Made by a program: the position numbers and the translations under genes
From: an uncultured Bacilli bacterium
GTDB taxonomy: Bacteria > Bacillota_I > Bacilli_A > RF39 > UBA660
Length of the DNA: 27,396 bases
Reading direction: 5' to 3'
NCBI GenBank assembly: GCA_948629335.1
Contig: CAPHZB010000014.1
Span: forward strand, 1-27,396
Notes under the pieces: model-generated
Seen by the model: the letters and a program-made list of their open reading frames with translations, nothing else
The model's database searches: none
Told to the model about the DNA's origin: nothing
Part shown: positions 14,810-22,772 of the stretch, in pieces
Layout of the letters: the number at the start of each line of letters is the position of its first letter
Numbering within the stretch: position 1 is the stretch's first letter

Positions 14810-16660
14810 TCATAATTCCCATGTATGTACAAGCTCAAATACTTTTTGGTGTTCTCTATTTCGTCCTTCTAAATAATCACGTACTTGAAAAAAATTATAT
14901 TCTATCTTTTGTTTTATATCCTTCTCACTAAAATAAGTAGGATTAAAATGTGTAGCACATAAGTTAAAATTTGTCTCACTATAAATATTAAAATACCCTT
15001 TTTTATGGAAGTAAACCTTCAATCTAGAAATAAAACTTTCATATTCTTCTATTACTTCCTCTAAAGTTCGATTCCTATAAAAGGCATAGATATATGGAAA
15101 CAGAAAAGAAGACATTTCATCTAAAAGTAATCGACTGTTTTGACAAGGCAGAAGTTCTTTTTGTAACCTGTATTCTTCTTTATTATTCCCTAAACTGCTA
15201 TCTAACCTATTTTCCTCTAAAAGAAGTAATACATTTTTCATAAATTCTTCTTGATTAAAACAACCTCTTTCCATCAAATTTTGTTCCAATTGTTCTAGTG
15301 TAATCCTTCTGTTTTCATAAGAACAGCTAGTAAATAAATAACGCATATAAGTAAGCATTTTCTTTTCTTCTGTTTTTTCTATCCTACCTAAATAACATGG
15401 TTCTATATATAGTGACTTCATTCTCTCTTCCATTTGTTCTATACTAAGATTTTGTAATGCTTTGCTATCCTGTACAATTCCCTGTGGCATATTTTGTTCC
15501 ATCCATGTCCAATCGTATTGAACAGACACCTCATATTTTTTTAAATACTCCTCAAATTGCAAGCCTACATAATAACTAAAATAATATTCTAATAATTGGT
15601 AGAAAACCTTAAAAAGACAGTTTTTTTCTAAGAATCCTTTTTCAAACAATGCTTGTTCGACTTTTTGTTCATCAAAAATCTCCTCTACCATTATTTTATA
15701 AGGAGTATCTATATCTTTATATAATACATGAAAAGAATGTATTATATCCTGGTAATCCATTGACTTTAAGGATACAAAGGGTGTCAATATCATGGTTACT
15801 GCACCCCTATTTTCTTTGTACTTTACTTTTACCCCACACATACTTATTAACTCCATAGGTAAATGATTCCAAATTGAAAGTGGGATAGAGAAATAAGAAG
15901 ATTGACAAGTTACATTCTTCATTTCACTATCTATATTTTGAATGAATTTCCAAGTAGATTCTTCTTTGATTAATTGCTCCCATACTTCTTTAGAAATCTG
16001 AACAAAGTTATTTTCTTGTTCTGCACTTTTTAAAGATGGGTATTCGAATAAAGTAGGATAAAATGATTTTTCTATGTTCCTTTTTAGATTTATTAATAAA
16101 GAACCTGCATCAGAAGAGGAAATACAATGTTTTACTGGAAGGTTACTTACCTCCTCGTAAAACTCTTTTTGATACTGTTTATGTGTTTTCTCATCAATTG
16201 CATCTAAATTTCCAAACATACTACCGTATATTTCTTTAAAATCACTATATTCTATTTGCCTATACAAATTTTCCTCATATAAAAACTGAACAAGATACCT
16301 ATAAGACATAGGTGTAACATGATTTGCTATTCCACATTTACGAAAAAAAACATAATATTTGAATAAATCACCAATGTTATCATACATTGTGTCCCATAAA
16401 ATGATATCTCTTGATGCAAATGTATCTTTAATATCAAAGGCAAAATCAATACATTTATTACTATAAATATCAAATTTTTCTAAAATTTTATTTTCTTCAA
16501 ATTGATTTCTATTTTCGTATAACCATTGTATAAATAAGTAATTCATACGGGTTACAGGAATTAAAATGGGCTTATTTTTTGTATTCTTATCTTTCATATA
16601 TCCATCTAATAAATTAGAAACAACAACAGAAGCAAGTTGTAATTCATAAGATTCGTCCAT
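14810..16660 (-). CDS. Unknown 616-aa cytoplasmic protein, possibly phosphoribosyltransferase-related at the N-terminus
   Basis: No family recognised. There is no signal peptide or transmembrane segment; it is rich in Tyr, Glu and Lys and appears mostly helical. Residues about 30-46 (KPILIPVTRMNYLFIQW) and 84-112 (RDIILWDTMYDNIGDLFKYY, then FRKCGI) resemble a type I phosphoribosyltransferase core. There the strand-DD-TG-helix PRPP loop would correspond to ILWDTMYDNIG, though the residues are altered. The remaining 500 aa, including a WSWME-like middle region and a C-terminal helical part, match nothing I know. It is the first gene of the prfB-yitT-ftsEX operon, 18 bp before prfB, with a candidate promoter at 16685-16713. 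The PRTase idea is inference. Confidence 0.7.
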   Translation of the reverse strand: MDESYELQLASVVVSNLLDGYMKDKNTKNKPILIPVTRMNYLFIQWLYENRNQFEENKILEKFDIYSNKCIDFAFDIKDTFASRDIILWDTMYDNIGDLFKYYVFFRKCGIANHVTPMSYRYLVQFLYEENLYRQIEYSDFKEIYGSMFGNLDAIDEKTHKQYQKEFYEEVSNLPVKHCISSSDAGSLLINLKRNIEKSFYPTLFEYPSLKSAEQENNFVQISKEVWEQLIKEESTWKFIQNIDSEMKNVTCQSSYFSIPLSIWNHLPMELISMCGVKVKYKENRGAVTMILTPFVSLKSMDYQDIIHSFHVLYKDIDTPYKIMVEEIFDEQKVEQALFEKGFLEKNCLFKVFYQLLEYYFSYYVGLQFEEYLKKYEVSVQYDWTWMEQNMPQGIVQDSKALQNLSIEQMEERMKSLYIEPCYLGRIEKTEEKKMLTYMRYLFTSCSYENRRITLEQLEQNLMERGCFNQEEFMKNVLLLLEENRLDSSLGNNKEEYRLQKELLPCQNSRLLLDEMSSFLFPYIYAFYRNRTLEEVIEEYESFISRLKVYFHKKGYFNIYSETNFNLCATHFNPTYFSEKDIKQKIEYNFFQVRDYLEGRNREHQKVFELVHTWEL

Positions 16661-16684
16661 TTTTCAAACCTCTTTTCTTATAAA

Positions 16685-16713
16685 ATTATATTAAAATTAA
16701 ATAAAAAAAGCAA
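16685..16713 (-). promoter_or_regulatory. Candidate promoter of the prfB-ftsEX operon
   Basis: TTGCTT (16713-16708), a 17-base spacer and a perfect TATAAT (16690-16685) on the minus strand, between the upstream terminator and the start at 16660. The -35 box matches only TTG. Confidence 0.45.
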
Positions 16714-16728
16714 CACTATAAAACACAA

Positions 16729-16754
16729 AAAAGGCTAGACATTTCTAACCTTCT
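16729..16754 (-). terminator. Terminator of the YfcC-like transporter gene
   Basis: On the minus strand AAGGTTAGA (16752-16744) and TCTAGCCTT (16739-16731) form a 9-bp stem with one wobble and a 4-base loop, followed by TTTTT. It lies just after the stop at 16760. Confidence 0.8.
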
Positions 16755-16759
16755 TCTAA

Positions 16760-18208
16760 TTATATCATCGCCATTATTAGTATAGCAATCGTAACGACTA
16801 CTAATAAAGCAAGGACTACTTTCCAAATATACTTTAACCATTCTTTATAAGAAATGCCTATGTATTTTAAACCTAATACTAGCATAACTGATGTTGGAAC
16901 AATTAAAGATACGATGCCATAAATGGCTTGGATTGTAAGCGAAATCATATTTGCATCATTAGCCATTAAACTTGTGATAGGATCATATACTGCGAATAAT
17001 AAATATGGATATGAACTATAGATGATAGAACCTATCGCACTTAATCCTGCAATTGCAAAGTAGTTAAATTTAGAAGCTCCTCCAATCAATGTATTTACAA
17101 TCGTTTGGAAGAATGGTGTCTGCGTACTATTTATTGTATATAATAAAATATTTGCAAAGATAACAAGTACAGCTACTGGTAACATTTCCTTTACTCCACC
17201 AATAAATGCTTCTATAGCATCTTTTGCACTTACCTTATACACCCATGCAATCAACATAGATGCAAGTACTACAACCATAATTAATTCGTAATTTCCCCAA
17301 TATCCAAAAGCAGAAATAGAACCTAATAATTTTTGGAAGATAGCAAAATCATTGATAGTGACACTTGTAATCTTTGTATATACTTTATCAAAAATATCAA
17401 TTCCAAGCGCACTCCAGTTAAACATAGAAACGAAAGCAATTAAAATAGTAATAACAAATAAAATAACTCCAACTGTAGGCTTTTTACTAGCTTTACTATC
17501 TTTATTGTATAATGGAATAACCTCTTCTTTCTTCGTCTCCTCTTCCTTGTCCTTTTTAGAACCTTTCTTCGTCTTTTCTATTCTAATATCTTTTTTATTT
17601 CCAATTAAAACAAAAACTAATAAAATAGCAAGTGTAAAAATAAATAAAACGACAGAATAAAGAATTGTTGCTTTAATTTCAACGCCTAGGAAATAATTAA
17701 TATAATTATAACCATCCATATTGTAACCAACAAATGATGTCATACCACCTATAATAATTGCTCCAAATGTTGCTAGAAAAGTTTTTATTTTGTTAAAATT
17801 AAGTTTTCTTAAGACAGCAACAGAAAATGGAATCATTAGGAAAAGTGGTAAACTTAAATTGAGTCCAGCTGATACTAATGCATAGAAAACAGTTGTTAAA
17901 GCAATAAACAAAAGTTCTTTTCCCTTAAATTTTTTTGAAAGTCCTTCTACCATGCTTGCAAGAACACCTGTTTTATTTAAAACACCATATAGTCCCCCTA
18001 TTGCAAGAACAACTAAGGCACTAAGAACAAACATTTGATATACAGATGTTGCAATTGGATATAAGAATAAATCTCCTATTCCAAGTGGTGTTGTTGAACC
18101 TTTTGTAAATACACCACTTGAGAAAGACCCTCCTGGTATAATCCAAGTCAGTACAACATAAAACAAAAATACGATTCCGATTGCTTTTAATAAATCATGT
18201 TTTTTCAT
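16760..18208 (-). CDS. YfcC-like / C4-dicarboxylate anaerobic carrier-type transporter
   Basis: 482-aa polytopic membrane protein of the ion-transporter superfamily. About ten to twelve hydrophobic spans are visible, split by a highly charged cytoplasmic loop (residues about 205-245, many Lys and Glu). The N-terminal TWIIPGGSFSSGVF resembles the TW.VP.G.F start of YfcC proteins. A glycine-rich GAIIIGGMTSFVGYN segment and SAGLNLSLPLFLMIP helices are consistent with the first half of the transport fold. The substrate cannot be read: family members carry dicarboxylates, amino acids or short-chain acids. It is monocistronic, with GGAGG 8 bases before the start and a terminator at 16729-16754. Confidence 0.68.
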   Translation of the reverse strand: MKKHDLLKAIGIVFLFYVVLTWIIPGGSFSSGVFTKGSTTPLGIGDLFLYPIATSVYQMFVLSALVVLAIGGLYGVLNKTGVLASMVEGLSKKFKGKELLFIALTTVFYALVSAGLNLSLPLFLMIPFSVAVLRKLNFNKIKTFLATFGAIIIGGMTSFVGYNMDGYNYINYFLGVEIKATILYSVVLFIFTLAILLVFVLIGNKKDIRIEKTKKGSKKDKEEETKKEEVIPLYNKDSKASKKPTVGVILFVITILIAFVSMFNWSALGIDIFDKVYTKITSVTINDFAIFQKLLGSISAFGYWGNYELIMVVVLASMLIAWVYKVSAKDAIEAFIGGVKEMLPVAVLVIFANILLYTINSTQTPFFQTIVNTLIGGASKFNYFAIAGLSAIGSIIYSSYPYLLFAVYDPITSLMANDANMISLTIQAIYGIVSLIVPTSVMLVLGLKYIGISYKEWLKYIWKVVLALLVVVTIAILIMAMI

Positions 18209-18397
18209 ACCTTATAACCTCCAATATAAGTATAGCAAAGTTTTTTTTAAATAGAAAGCTTTTTTTCCCTATAATTAGTCAATTTTTGGTAATTTTCATC
18301 CAATTTTCACCTTTTTGCGCTAAAAAAGTAAGTTAATGAATTCTATAAATGCACTTTTTTGAAAATAAAAAATTATTTTTCAAAGGAAAAGCATAAC

Positions 18398-18430
18398 AAA
18401 CCCCTATATAACATTTTTTATATAAGGGTT
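18398..18430 (-). terminator. Terminator of the rnhB-DHH-HAD-MBL operon
   Basis: A 13-bp stem with one wobble: AACCCCTATATAA (18399-18411) with TTATATAAGGGTT (18418-18430) around a short loop. It overlaps the hydrolase stop codon. The T tract on the minus side is short (TTTGTT). Confidence 0.65.
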
Positions 18431-18937
18431 ATTTTGTTTTTCATCCCATAATTTAGTTACCTCGCCATGTCCTGGATAAAGAATTGTTCTATCAGAATAA
18501 TCCTTTAGTTTTAAAATACTTTTTTGCATCTCCTTAAAATCTCCTGTTGGTAAATCCCATCTTCCAATTGTTCCTTTAAAAATAAAATCTCCCACAAAAA
18601 GTAATCCGTAATCATAAAAATAATAAGATACTGAATCACTGGTATGTCCTGGGGTATAGAGAACTTCCAGGTGAATCCCACAAAAGTCATATCTTCTTTC
18701 CTCTAAATTATTCCTATCATATACAGGGCACCCATAAAATTTTACCATATCACTTAATGCTCCAATGTGATCTGGATGACGATGTGTAAGTAGAACAGCA
18801 ATTAGCCTACTTCCTTCTAATAAAGGCTTTATTTTTATAAATTCATCACCTGGATCAATGACAATAGAGTTTCCATTCTCACTTAAAATATAACAATTTG
18901 TCTCTAAATTTCCTACTTTAATACTTTTTACTTGCAT
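18404..18937 (-). CDS. Metallo-beta-lactamase-fold hydrolase (glyoxalase II-like)
   Basis: 177 aa, within the size range of short YcbL/glyoxalase II-like hydrolases. Metal-binding motifs are in order: THRHPDHIG (about 52-60, HxHxDH), TPGHTSDS (His near 96), FVGDFIFKGTIGRWD (Asp near 117) and YPGHGE (His near 155). ETNCYIL near the N-terminus is also typical. Likely a zinc or iron thioesterase such as hydroxyacylglutathione hydrolase; the substrate is unproven. It is the last gene of a four-gene operon, 1 bp after the HAD gene. Confidence 0.88.
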   Translation of the reverse strand: MQVKSIKVGNLETNCYILSENGNSIVIDPGDEFIKIKPLLEGSRLIAVLLTHRHPDHIGALSDMVKFYGCPVYDRNNLEERRYDFCGIHLEVLYTPGHTSDSVSYYFYDYGLLFVGDFIFKGTIGRWDLPTGDFKEMQKSILKLKDYSDRTILYPGHGEVTKLWDEKQNNPYIKNVI

Positions 18938-18938
18938 A

Positions 18939-19523
18939 TTATCCCTCTTTTTCTTTTATATTTATTTTCTCCCCTAAACCAATGCCTTTTTTTACAAGAT
19001 AAACTTCGTGTGCTAAAGTCATAAGAGGTAAGTCACTATAAGAATCTGTATAAAACTTTTCTATTTTTTCTTTTTCATATTTTTCTTTAAACTTAATTCG
19101 CTTATTCTCTCCATAACAAAAAAAGGGTATTTTTTTATTTTTTAAATCGATTTCTGAACAAAAAATATTTTTCCCTTTTAATGGAGAACTTTTAAGAAGA
19201 AAATCAGGCCCAGCGGATAAGATAACATCATTCTCCTTCATAGTTTGAATTAAGGGCCAATTCAAATTTTTTTCATGTTTCTTCCAGAAAATACGTAAAA
19301 GTGTTTCTATTTCCTCTTCTTCCACCGCAATTGCATCTAGAATTTCTTTAAATAATTGATTTGCTTCCTCTAAACAAAGTTCATTTTTTTTATGTTTTTT
19401 ATATAAAGAGAGTATTTTTGGGAAAAAAAGAATGACTCTTGGTTTTTTAAAGAGACAAAAGCGTGCGAAATGTAGACTACTTTCTCCCTTATATAGAGTT
19501 CCATCAAAATCATAAACATTCAA
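18939..19523 (-). CDS. HAD-superfamily (subclass IB-like) phosphatase
   Basis: 194 aa. The nucleophile motif is at the extreme N-terminus: YDFDGTLYKGESS (Asp5 and Asp7). A helical cap follows (about 15-95), then motif II VILSAGPDFLL (Ser near 103) and motif IV SYSDLPLM (about 160-167, Asp). The YGENKRIKFKEKY segment contributes the lysine motif. HAD-IB members include phosphoserine-phosphatase-like enzymes; the substrate is unknown. It is packed 3 bp after the DHH gene and 1 bp before the hydrolase gene. Confidence 0.85.
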   Translation of the reverse strand: MNVYDFDGTLYKGESSLHFARFCLFKKPRVILFFPKILSLYKKHKKNELCLEEANQLFKEILDAIAVEEEEIETLLRIFWKKHEKNLNWPLIQTMKENDVILSAGPDFLLKSSPLKGKNIFCSEIDLKNKKIPFFCYGENKRIKFKEKYEKEKIEKFYTDSYSDLPLMTLAHEVYLVKKGIGLGEKINIKEKEG

Positions 19524-19526
19524 TTT

Positions 19527-20462
19527 CTACACCATCTCTTTATTTTCCCATACTACATCATGAAAAATAGATTCAATTATTTTTTCTTCTAAATCATTTG
19601 GGAGAGGACTACCCCCTGCATGTTTGTGTCCGCCACCACGATATATCTTGGCAATCTGATTTACATCCACTTCATCCTTATTGGCACGGTAACTCACAGA
19701 ACGGTTTATATTGATGACAATGGCTATATCAATATCCTCTTTTTCACACATGGTATGCCCTAACAAGGACCGATTAGCTTCTGCAAAAACAATTCCAACT
19801 TTTATATCATGGATAATTGCCTTTTTCATCTGTTTTATTTTTTCCTCAATATATCTGTCTATTCTATTCTTTTCAATTTTTAGTAAAAATTCTTCTTCTT
19901 GAGTAAAAGAAAATGTCTCCATTTGTTTTATATAATCTGTATATCTTGCAATAAATTCTTCTCTTCCATAAAGACCGTATAATGTTCCTAACTTAACTGC
20001 TTTTTCTTTATAAGTATCCGTAAAATCCCAAGTATCACCTTCTCTTACAAGTTCAATAAGTTCTTTTGTTACTTCTTTTTCTAAATAAGAATTTGGATAA
20101 TACTTTTGTAAATATTCATAAAATAAAGTAGTTCCACATTCTTTTCTTCCATTGTGACTATCAATCACATGGATAAAAGAATAACTGTTTAAGTGTTCTC
20201 TAGAAATATGGTGATCAAATATTTCGATAAAAGAAGCATCACTCTTCTCTATCTTTTCTGCCATTTCATCACTTACATTCACATCTACAATATAAAGTTT
20301 TTGAAACTCTTCTTTTCGTTTTAGAAATTCTTCTACATAATCATCTACTTCTTCTATTTCACAAGAAACAACTTCTAGATTTAAAAATGTAAGACTCGCT
20401 AGAACAATGGGAAAAGCGCCATCTACATCAGCAATATGTGTAATTAATCCTATTTTTTTCAT
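19527..20462 (-). CDS. DHH-family phosphoesterase
   Basis: 311 aa. The DHH domain has THIADVDGAFPIV (residues 8-20), the YIVDVNVS strand (57-64) and the name-giving FDHH (82-85). A GDTWDF metal-ligand segment lies near 146-151. The C-terminal DHHA1 domain carries YRGGGHKHAGGSP (about 278-290), the substrate-binding glycine-rich motif. Relatives hydrolyse short RNAs, pAp or cyclic-dinucleotide products; which applies here is unclear. It is translationally coupled to rnhB by an ATGA overlap, suggesting a nucleic-acid-turnover role. Confidence 0.87.
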   Translation of the reverse strand: MKKIGLITHIADVDGAFPIVLASLTFLNLEVVSCEIEEVDDYVEEFLKRKEEFQKLYIVDVNVSDEMAEKIEKSDASFIEIFDHHISREHLNSYSFIHVIDSHNGRKECGTTLFYEYLQKYYPNSYLEKEVTKELIELVREGDTWDFTDTYKEKAVKLGTLYGLYGREEFIARYTDYIKQMETFSFTQEEEFLLKIEKNRIDRYIEEKIKQMKKAIIHDIKVGIVFAEANRSLLGHTMCEKEDIDIAIVININRSVSYRANKDEVDVNQIAKIYRGGGHKHAGGSPLPNDLEEKIIESIFHDVVWENKEMV

Positions 20463-21082
20463 AAATACTCCTTTTCTAATACTTCCTTAACAGGTCCATA
20501 TGTTTTTCGATATCCTTCAATTAAACCATATTTTTGAATTGCTTCTATATGTTTTTTCGTTGGATACCCTTTATGATTTTTATAACCATACATAGGATAT
20601 TTTTTATCTAGTTCATACATCATATTATCTCTAGTTACTTTTGCTAAAACGGAGGCGGCAGCGATGGATATACTTTTTGCATCTCCTTTAATAATTGATG
20701 TGGAAGGAATCTCCAAATCCAGTGGCATTGCATCAATCAAAACATGTTCCAAAGGAATTTTTTCTCTTACCTCTTCAATTGCCCTTTTCATCGCAATTTT
20801 AGTTGCCTCATAAATATTATATTTATCAATTTCTTCTGGCGTACACATACCAATAGCATAACAAATGGCATGTTCTTTGATGTAATCAAAAAATAAATTT
20901 CTCTTTTTTTCTGTTAATTTTTTAGAATCTGTTAACCCGATTAATTCAAAATTATCAGGAAGAACACAACACGCAGTAACGACTGGACCATTTAAAGGAC
21001 CACGACCTACTTCATCAACTCCACCTATATAAGTGATTCCTTTATTCCAAAGTTCTTTTTCATATTGGTATAAATCTTCCAT
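20459..21082 (-). CDS. rnhB: Ribonuclease HII
   Basis: Removes RNA from RNA/DNA hybrids and single ribonucleotides from DNA. The 207-aa product has the family start YIGGVDEVGRGPLNGPVV (Asp23 and Glu24), the third acidic residue in VLIDAMP (about 116), and KGDAKSISIAAASVLAKVTRD (Asp near 134). The typical GYKNHKGYPTKKH ending completes it; the DEDD catalytic set is intact. TAGGAGG precedes the start. It is the first gene of the rnhB-DHH-HAD-MBL operon and may also receive transcription from the zinc-ribbon gene 50 bp upstream. Confidence 0.95.
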   Translation of the reverse strand: MEDLYQYEKELWNKGITYIGGVDEVGRGPLNGPVVTACCVLPDNFELIGLTDSKKLTEKKRNLFFDYIKEHAICYAIGMCTPEEIDKYNIYEATKIAMKRAIEEVREKIPLEHVLIDAMPLDLEIPSTSIIKGDAKSISIAAASVLAKVTRDNMMYELDKKYPMYGYKNHKGYPTKKHIEAIQKYGLIEGYRKTYGPVKEVLEKEYL

Positions 21083-21132
21083 AAAACCTCCTATAAAATA
21101 GAATATAGTTCTTCATTTTATACAAATTAGTA

Positions 21133-21720
21133 TTAAAAATAGTATTGTTCCTTTTTTTCAATTAAAAATATATTTTTATAAACCTTTAATTGAACTTTAC
21201 TATTAATCTTATAAGGTTTCTTAATATCACCTAACTGATATAGTATAAATTTTGCTCCATCGTTTGTATTCACTAATAATTTTACAATTTGTGCAGGAGA
21301 ACCATTTAAAGTAATGTTATCATTCATATAACCATATACAGTTGCTTCTATTTCTTTCCCATACATCTTAATCAGTAAATATCTTATGATAGGCTTTATA
21401 GCTATTATAAATGCTATGATTGCAATAAGTGCAAATGGCAAACAAAATATAAATAGGCCACTATTTATCTCAGACGCAGATTCAGAATCAGATAAAAAAA
21501 TGGGGAAAATAAAACCAAACAATCCAAAACCAATAGCAAAAATCATTGGAAAAGCAACACTCCAAAATGTAATAGAGGCTTCTTTACAATCTACTACTGG
21601 ATATTCCATAGCAATGTTTTTTGTATCTATTCCTGTCATACCATTACAATATGGACATATTTCTTGTGTTATAGGTGCACCACAACCTGGACATTTTCGT
21701 TTTTGACTATATTTGTTCAT
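21133..21720 (-). CDS. Zinc-ribbon membrane protein with C-terminal DUF3592-like domain
   Basis: 195 aa. An N-terminal zinc ribbon uses CPGC (10-13) and CPYC (22-25). Two transmembrane helices (about 53-77 and 88-112) follow. The C-terminal cytoplasmic or extracytoplasmic domain (about 120-190) has EATVYGYMND, KLLVNTNDGAKFILYQLG and SKVQLKVYKN, which suggests the small beta-barrel of DUF3592-type proteins. Function unknown. No terminator separates it from rnhB. AAAGGA lies 11-12 bases before the ATG. Confidence 0.68.
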   Translation of the reverse strand: MNKYSQKRKCPGCGAPITQEICPYCNGMTGIDTKNIAMEYPVVDCKEASITFWSVAFPMIFAIGFGLFGFIFPIFLSDSESASEINSGLFIFCLPFALIAIIAFIIAIKPIIRYLLIKMYGKEIEATVYGYMNDNITLNGSPAQIVKLLVNTNDGAKFILYQLGDIKKPYKINSKVQLKVYKNIFLIEKKEQYYF

Positions 21721-21961
21721 TTTTTAATCATTCCTTTCTACGTTTTTTCCGTCCTTAAAAAAGAAGTAAGAAAATCAATGTTCCATTTTCTAATCAATAT
21801 TTATAAGACTTTAATTCATTATAAATTTAAAATTCTATATTTTTCACAAAATACTTTTTCTATACCCTTATTTAAGTTTTATTTTCTCAATTTTTCACTT
21901 TCTATATACAAGTATATCACATATATCAAACTTTTTGATGCACAAAATATATAGGCAAGAA

Positions 21962-21967
21962 TATAAT
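21962..21967 (+). promoter_or_regulatory. Candidate -10 box for the MPGVP-repeat gene
   Basis: A perfect TATAAT lies 22 bases before the ATG at 21989. The nearest -35-like box, TTGATG at about 21935, is 21 bases away, longer than optimal, so the promoter is tentative. Confidence 0.4.
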
Positions 21968-21988
21968 GTGATAGACAGGAGGAAAAGT

Positions 21989-22297
21989 ATGAAAAAAGCT
22001 GAGAACAGGAATGTTGTTCCTTATCCAATCTATCCACCTTATCAAGGAATGAATCAGATGATGCCTGGTGTACCCATGATGCCTGGTGTACCTATGATGG
22101 GTACTCCTATGTCTTATTCAATGAATATGACAAATTCAGGTAGTTGTCCATCTTCTAATACAACAAGTATTGATTCGTTAAAAGAAGATATAGAGAGTCT
22201 AAACAAAAGAGTAAATTACTTAGAATCTGTTTTATTAAATAATACAAGCGCAAATTATTCTACAAATTATAATAGTTCTAATTACCAAATCATGTAA
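21989..22297 (+). CDS. Small low-complexity protein with MPGVP repeats and a coiled coil
   Basis: 102 aa from ATG at 21989, chosen because AGGAGG lies 6 bases upstream; the frame is open 18 codons further but without a ribosome binding site. The N-terminal half is rich in Pro, Met, Tyr and Asn, with PYPIYPPYQ and two exact MMPGVP hexads plus a degenerate MMGTP. The middle (SIDSLKEDIESLNKRVNYLESVL) is a short amphipathic coiled coil. The tail is Asn/Ser/Tyr-rich. Composition resembles spore-coat or surface-assembly proteins, but nothing proves this. There is no signal peptide. It is convergent with the coiled-coil gene at 22311-22724. Confidence 0.65.
   Translation: MKKAENRNVVPYPIYPPYQGMNQMMPGVPMMPGVPMMGTPMSYSMNMTNSGSCPSSNTTSIDSLKEDIESLNKRVNYLESVLLNNTSANYSTNYNSSNYQIM
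22058..22093 (+). repeat. Two 18-bp tandem repeats in the MPGVP gene
   Basis: ATGATGCCTGGTGTACCC and ATGATGCCTGGTGTACCT differ at the last base; a partial third unit (ATGATGGGTACTCCT) follows. They encode MMPGVP units and could vary in number between strains without frameshift. Confidence 0.9.
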
Positions 22298-22332
22298 AAA
22301 AATATCCAAGTTAATCCTCTAGATATTCTTTT
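22284..22332. terminator. Weak shared terminator between convergent genes
   Basis: AATATC and GATATT flank a 15-base loop, with A and T runs outside, in the gap between the convergent stops at 22297 and 22311. The short stem makes this tentative. Confidence 0.35.
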
Positions 22333-22724
22333 AATTTAGCATATGAAATTCCAAGAATATGAATTACTTCTTGTACTCCATACACATTTAATACAACTTG
22401 TAATAAAGACTGAAGCGAACTACGCTTCTTTTTGTTTTGTTCATTTTGAAATCGTAACTTTACAAGTTCATTTTCGTTTCTTTTTTGTTGTTCTCTTAAA
22501 ACTTGTATCTCTTTTTCTAAGAATTGATTTCTATACTTTAATGAATCATTTAACTCTTCCATTTTTTTGAATTGATAGGTGAATTTTGTATAAGAAGCTA
22601 TATTCATACTTTGAGATTCCATTGCTTCATTCGCTGACTTAAGAATATTCTCTCTTGTTTTTGCCTCTTCACTTAAAATTGTTTTGCATTCTGTTTCAAC
22701 GTCTAGAATTTCAACATCATCCAT
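22311..22724 (-). CDS. Coiled-coil protein of unknown function
   Basis: 137 aa, no membrane segment. A long, strongly charged helical region (about residues 48-100, EELNDSLKYRNQFLEKEIQV onwards) predicts a coiled coil. The C-terminal 35 residues (SLLQVVLNVYGVQEVIHILG) are more conserved-looking and hydrophobic. I do not recognise a family. AAGGTGAT precedes the ATG. It lies 48 bp downstream of mutL with no clear terminator, so it may be co-transcribed with it. Confidence 0.6.
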   Translation of the reverse strand: MDDVEILDVETECKTILSEEAKTRENILKSANEAMESQSMNIASYTKFTYQFKKMEELNDSLKYRNQFLEKEIQVLREQQKRNENELVKLRFQNEQNKKKRSSLQSLLQVVLNVYGVQEVIHILGISYAKLKEYLED

Positions 22725-22772
22725 TGTATCACCTTCTCATTCATTCTAACACATAGAACCCGTTTTTTCCAC

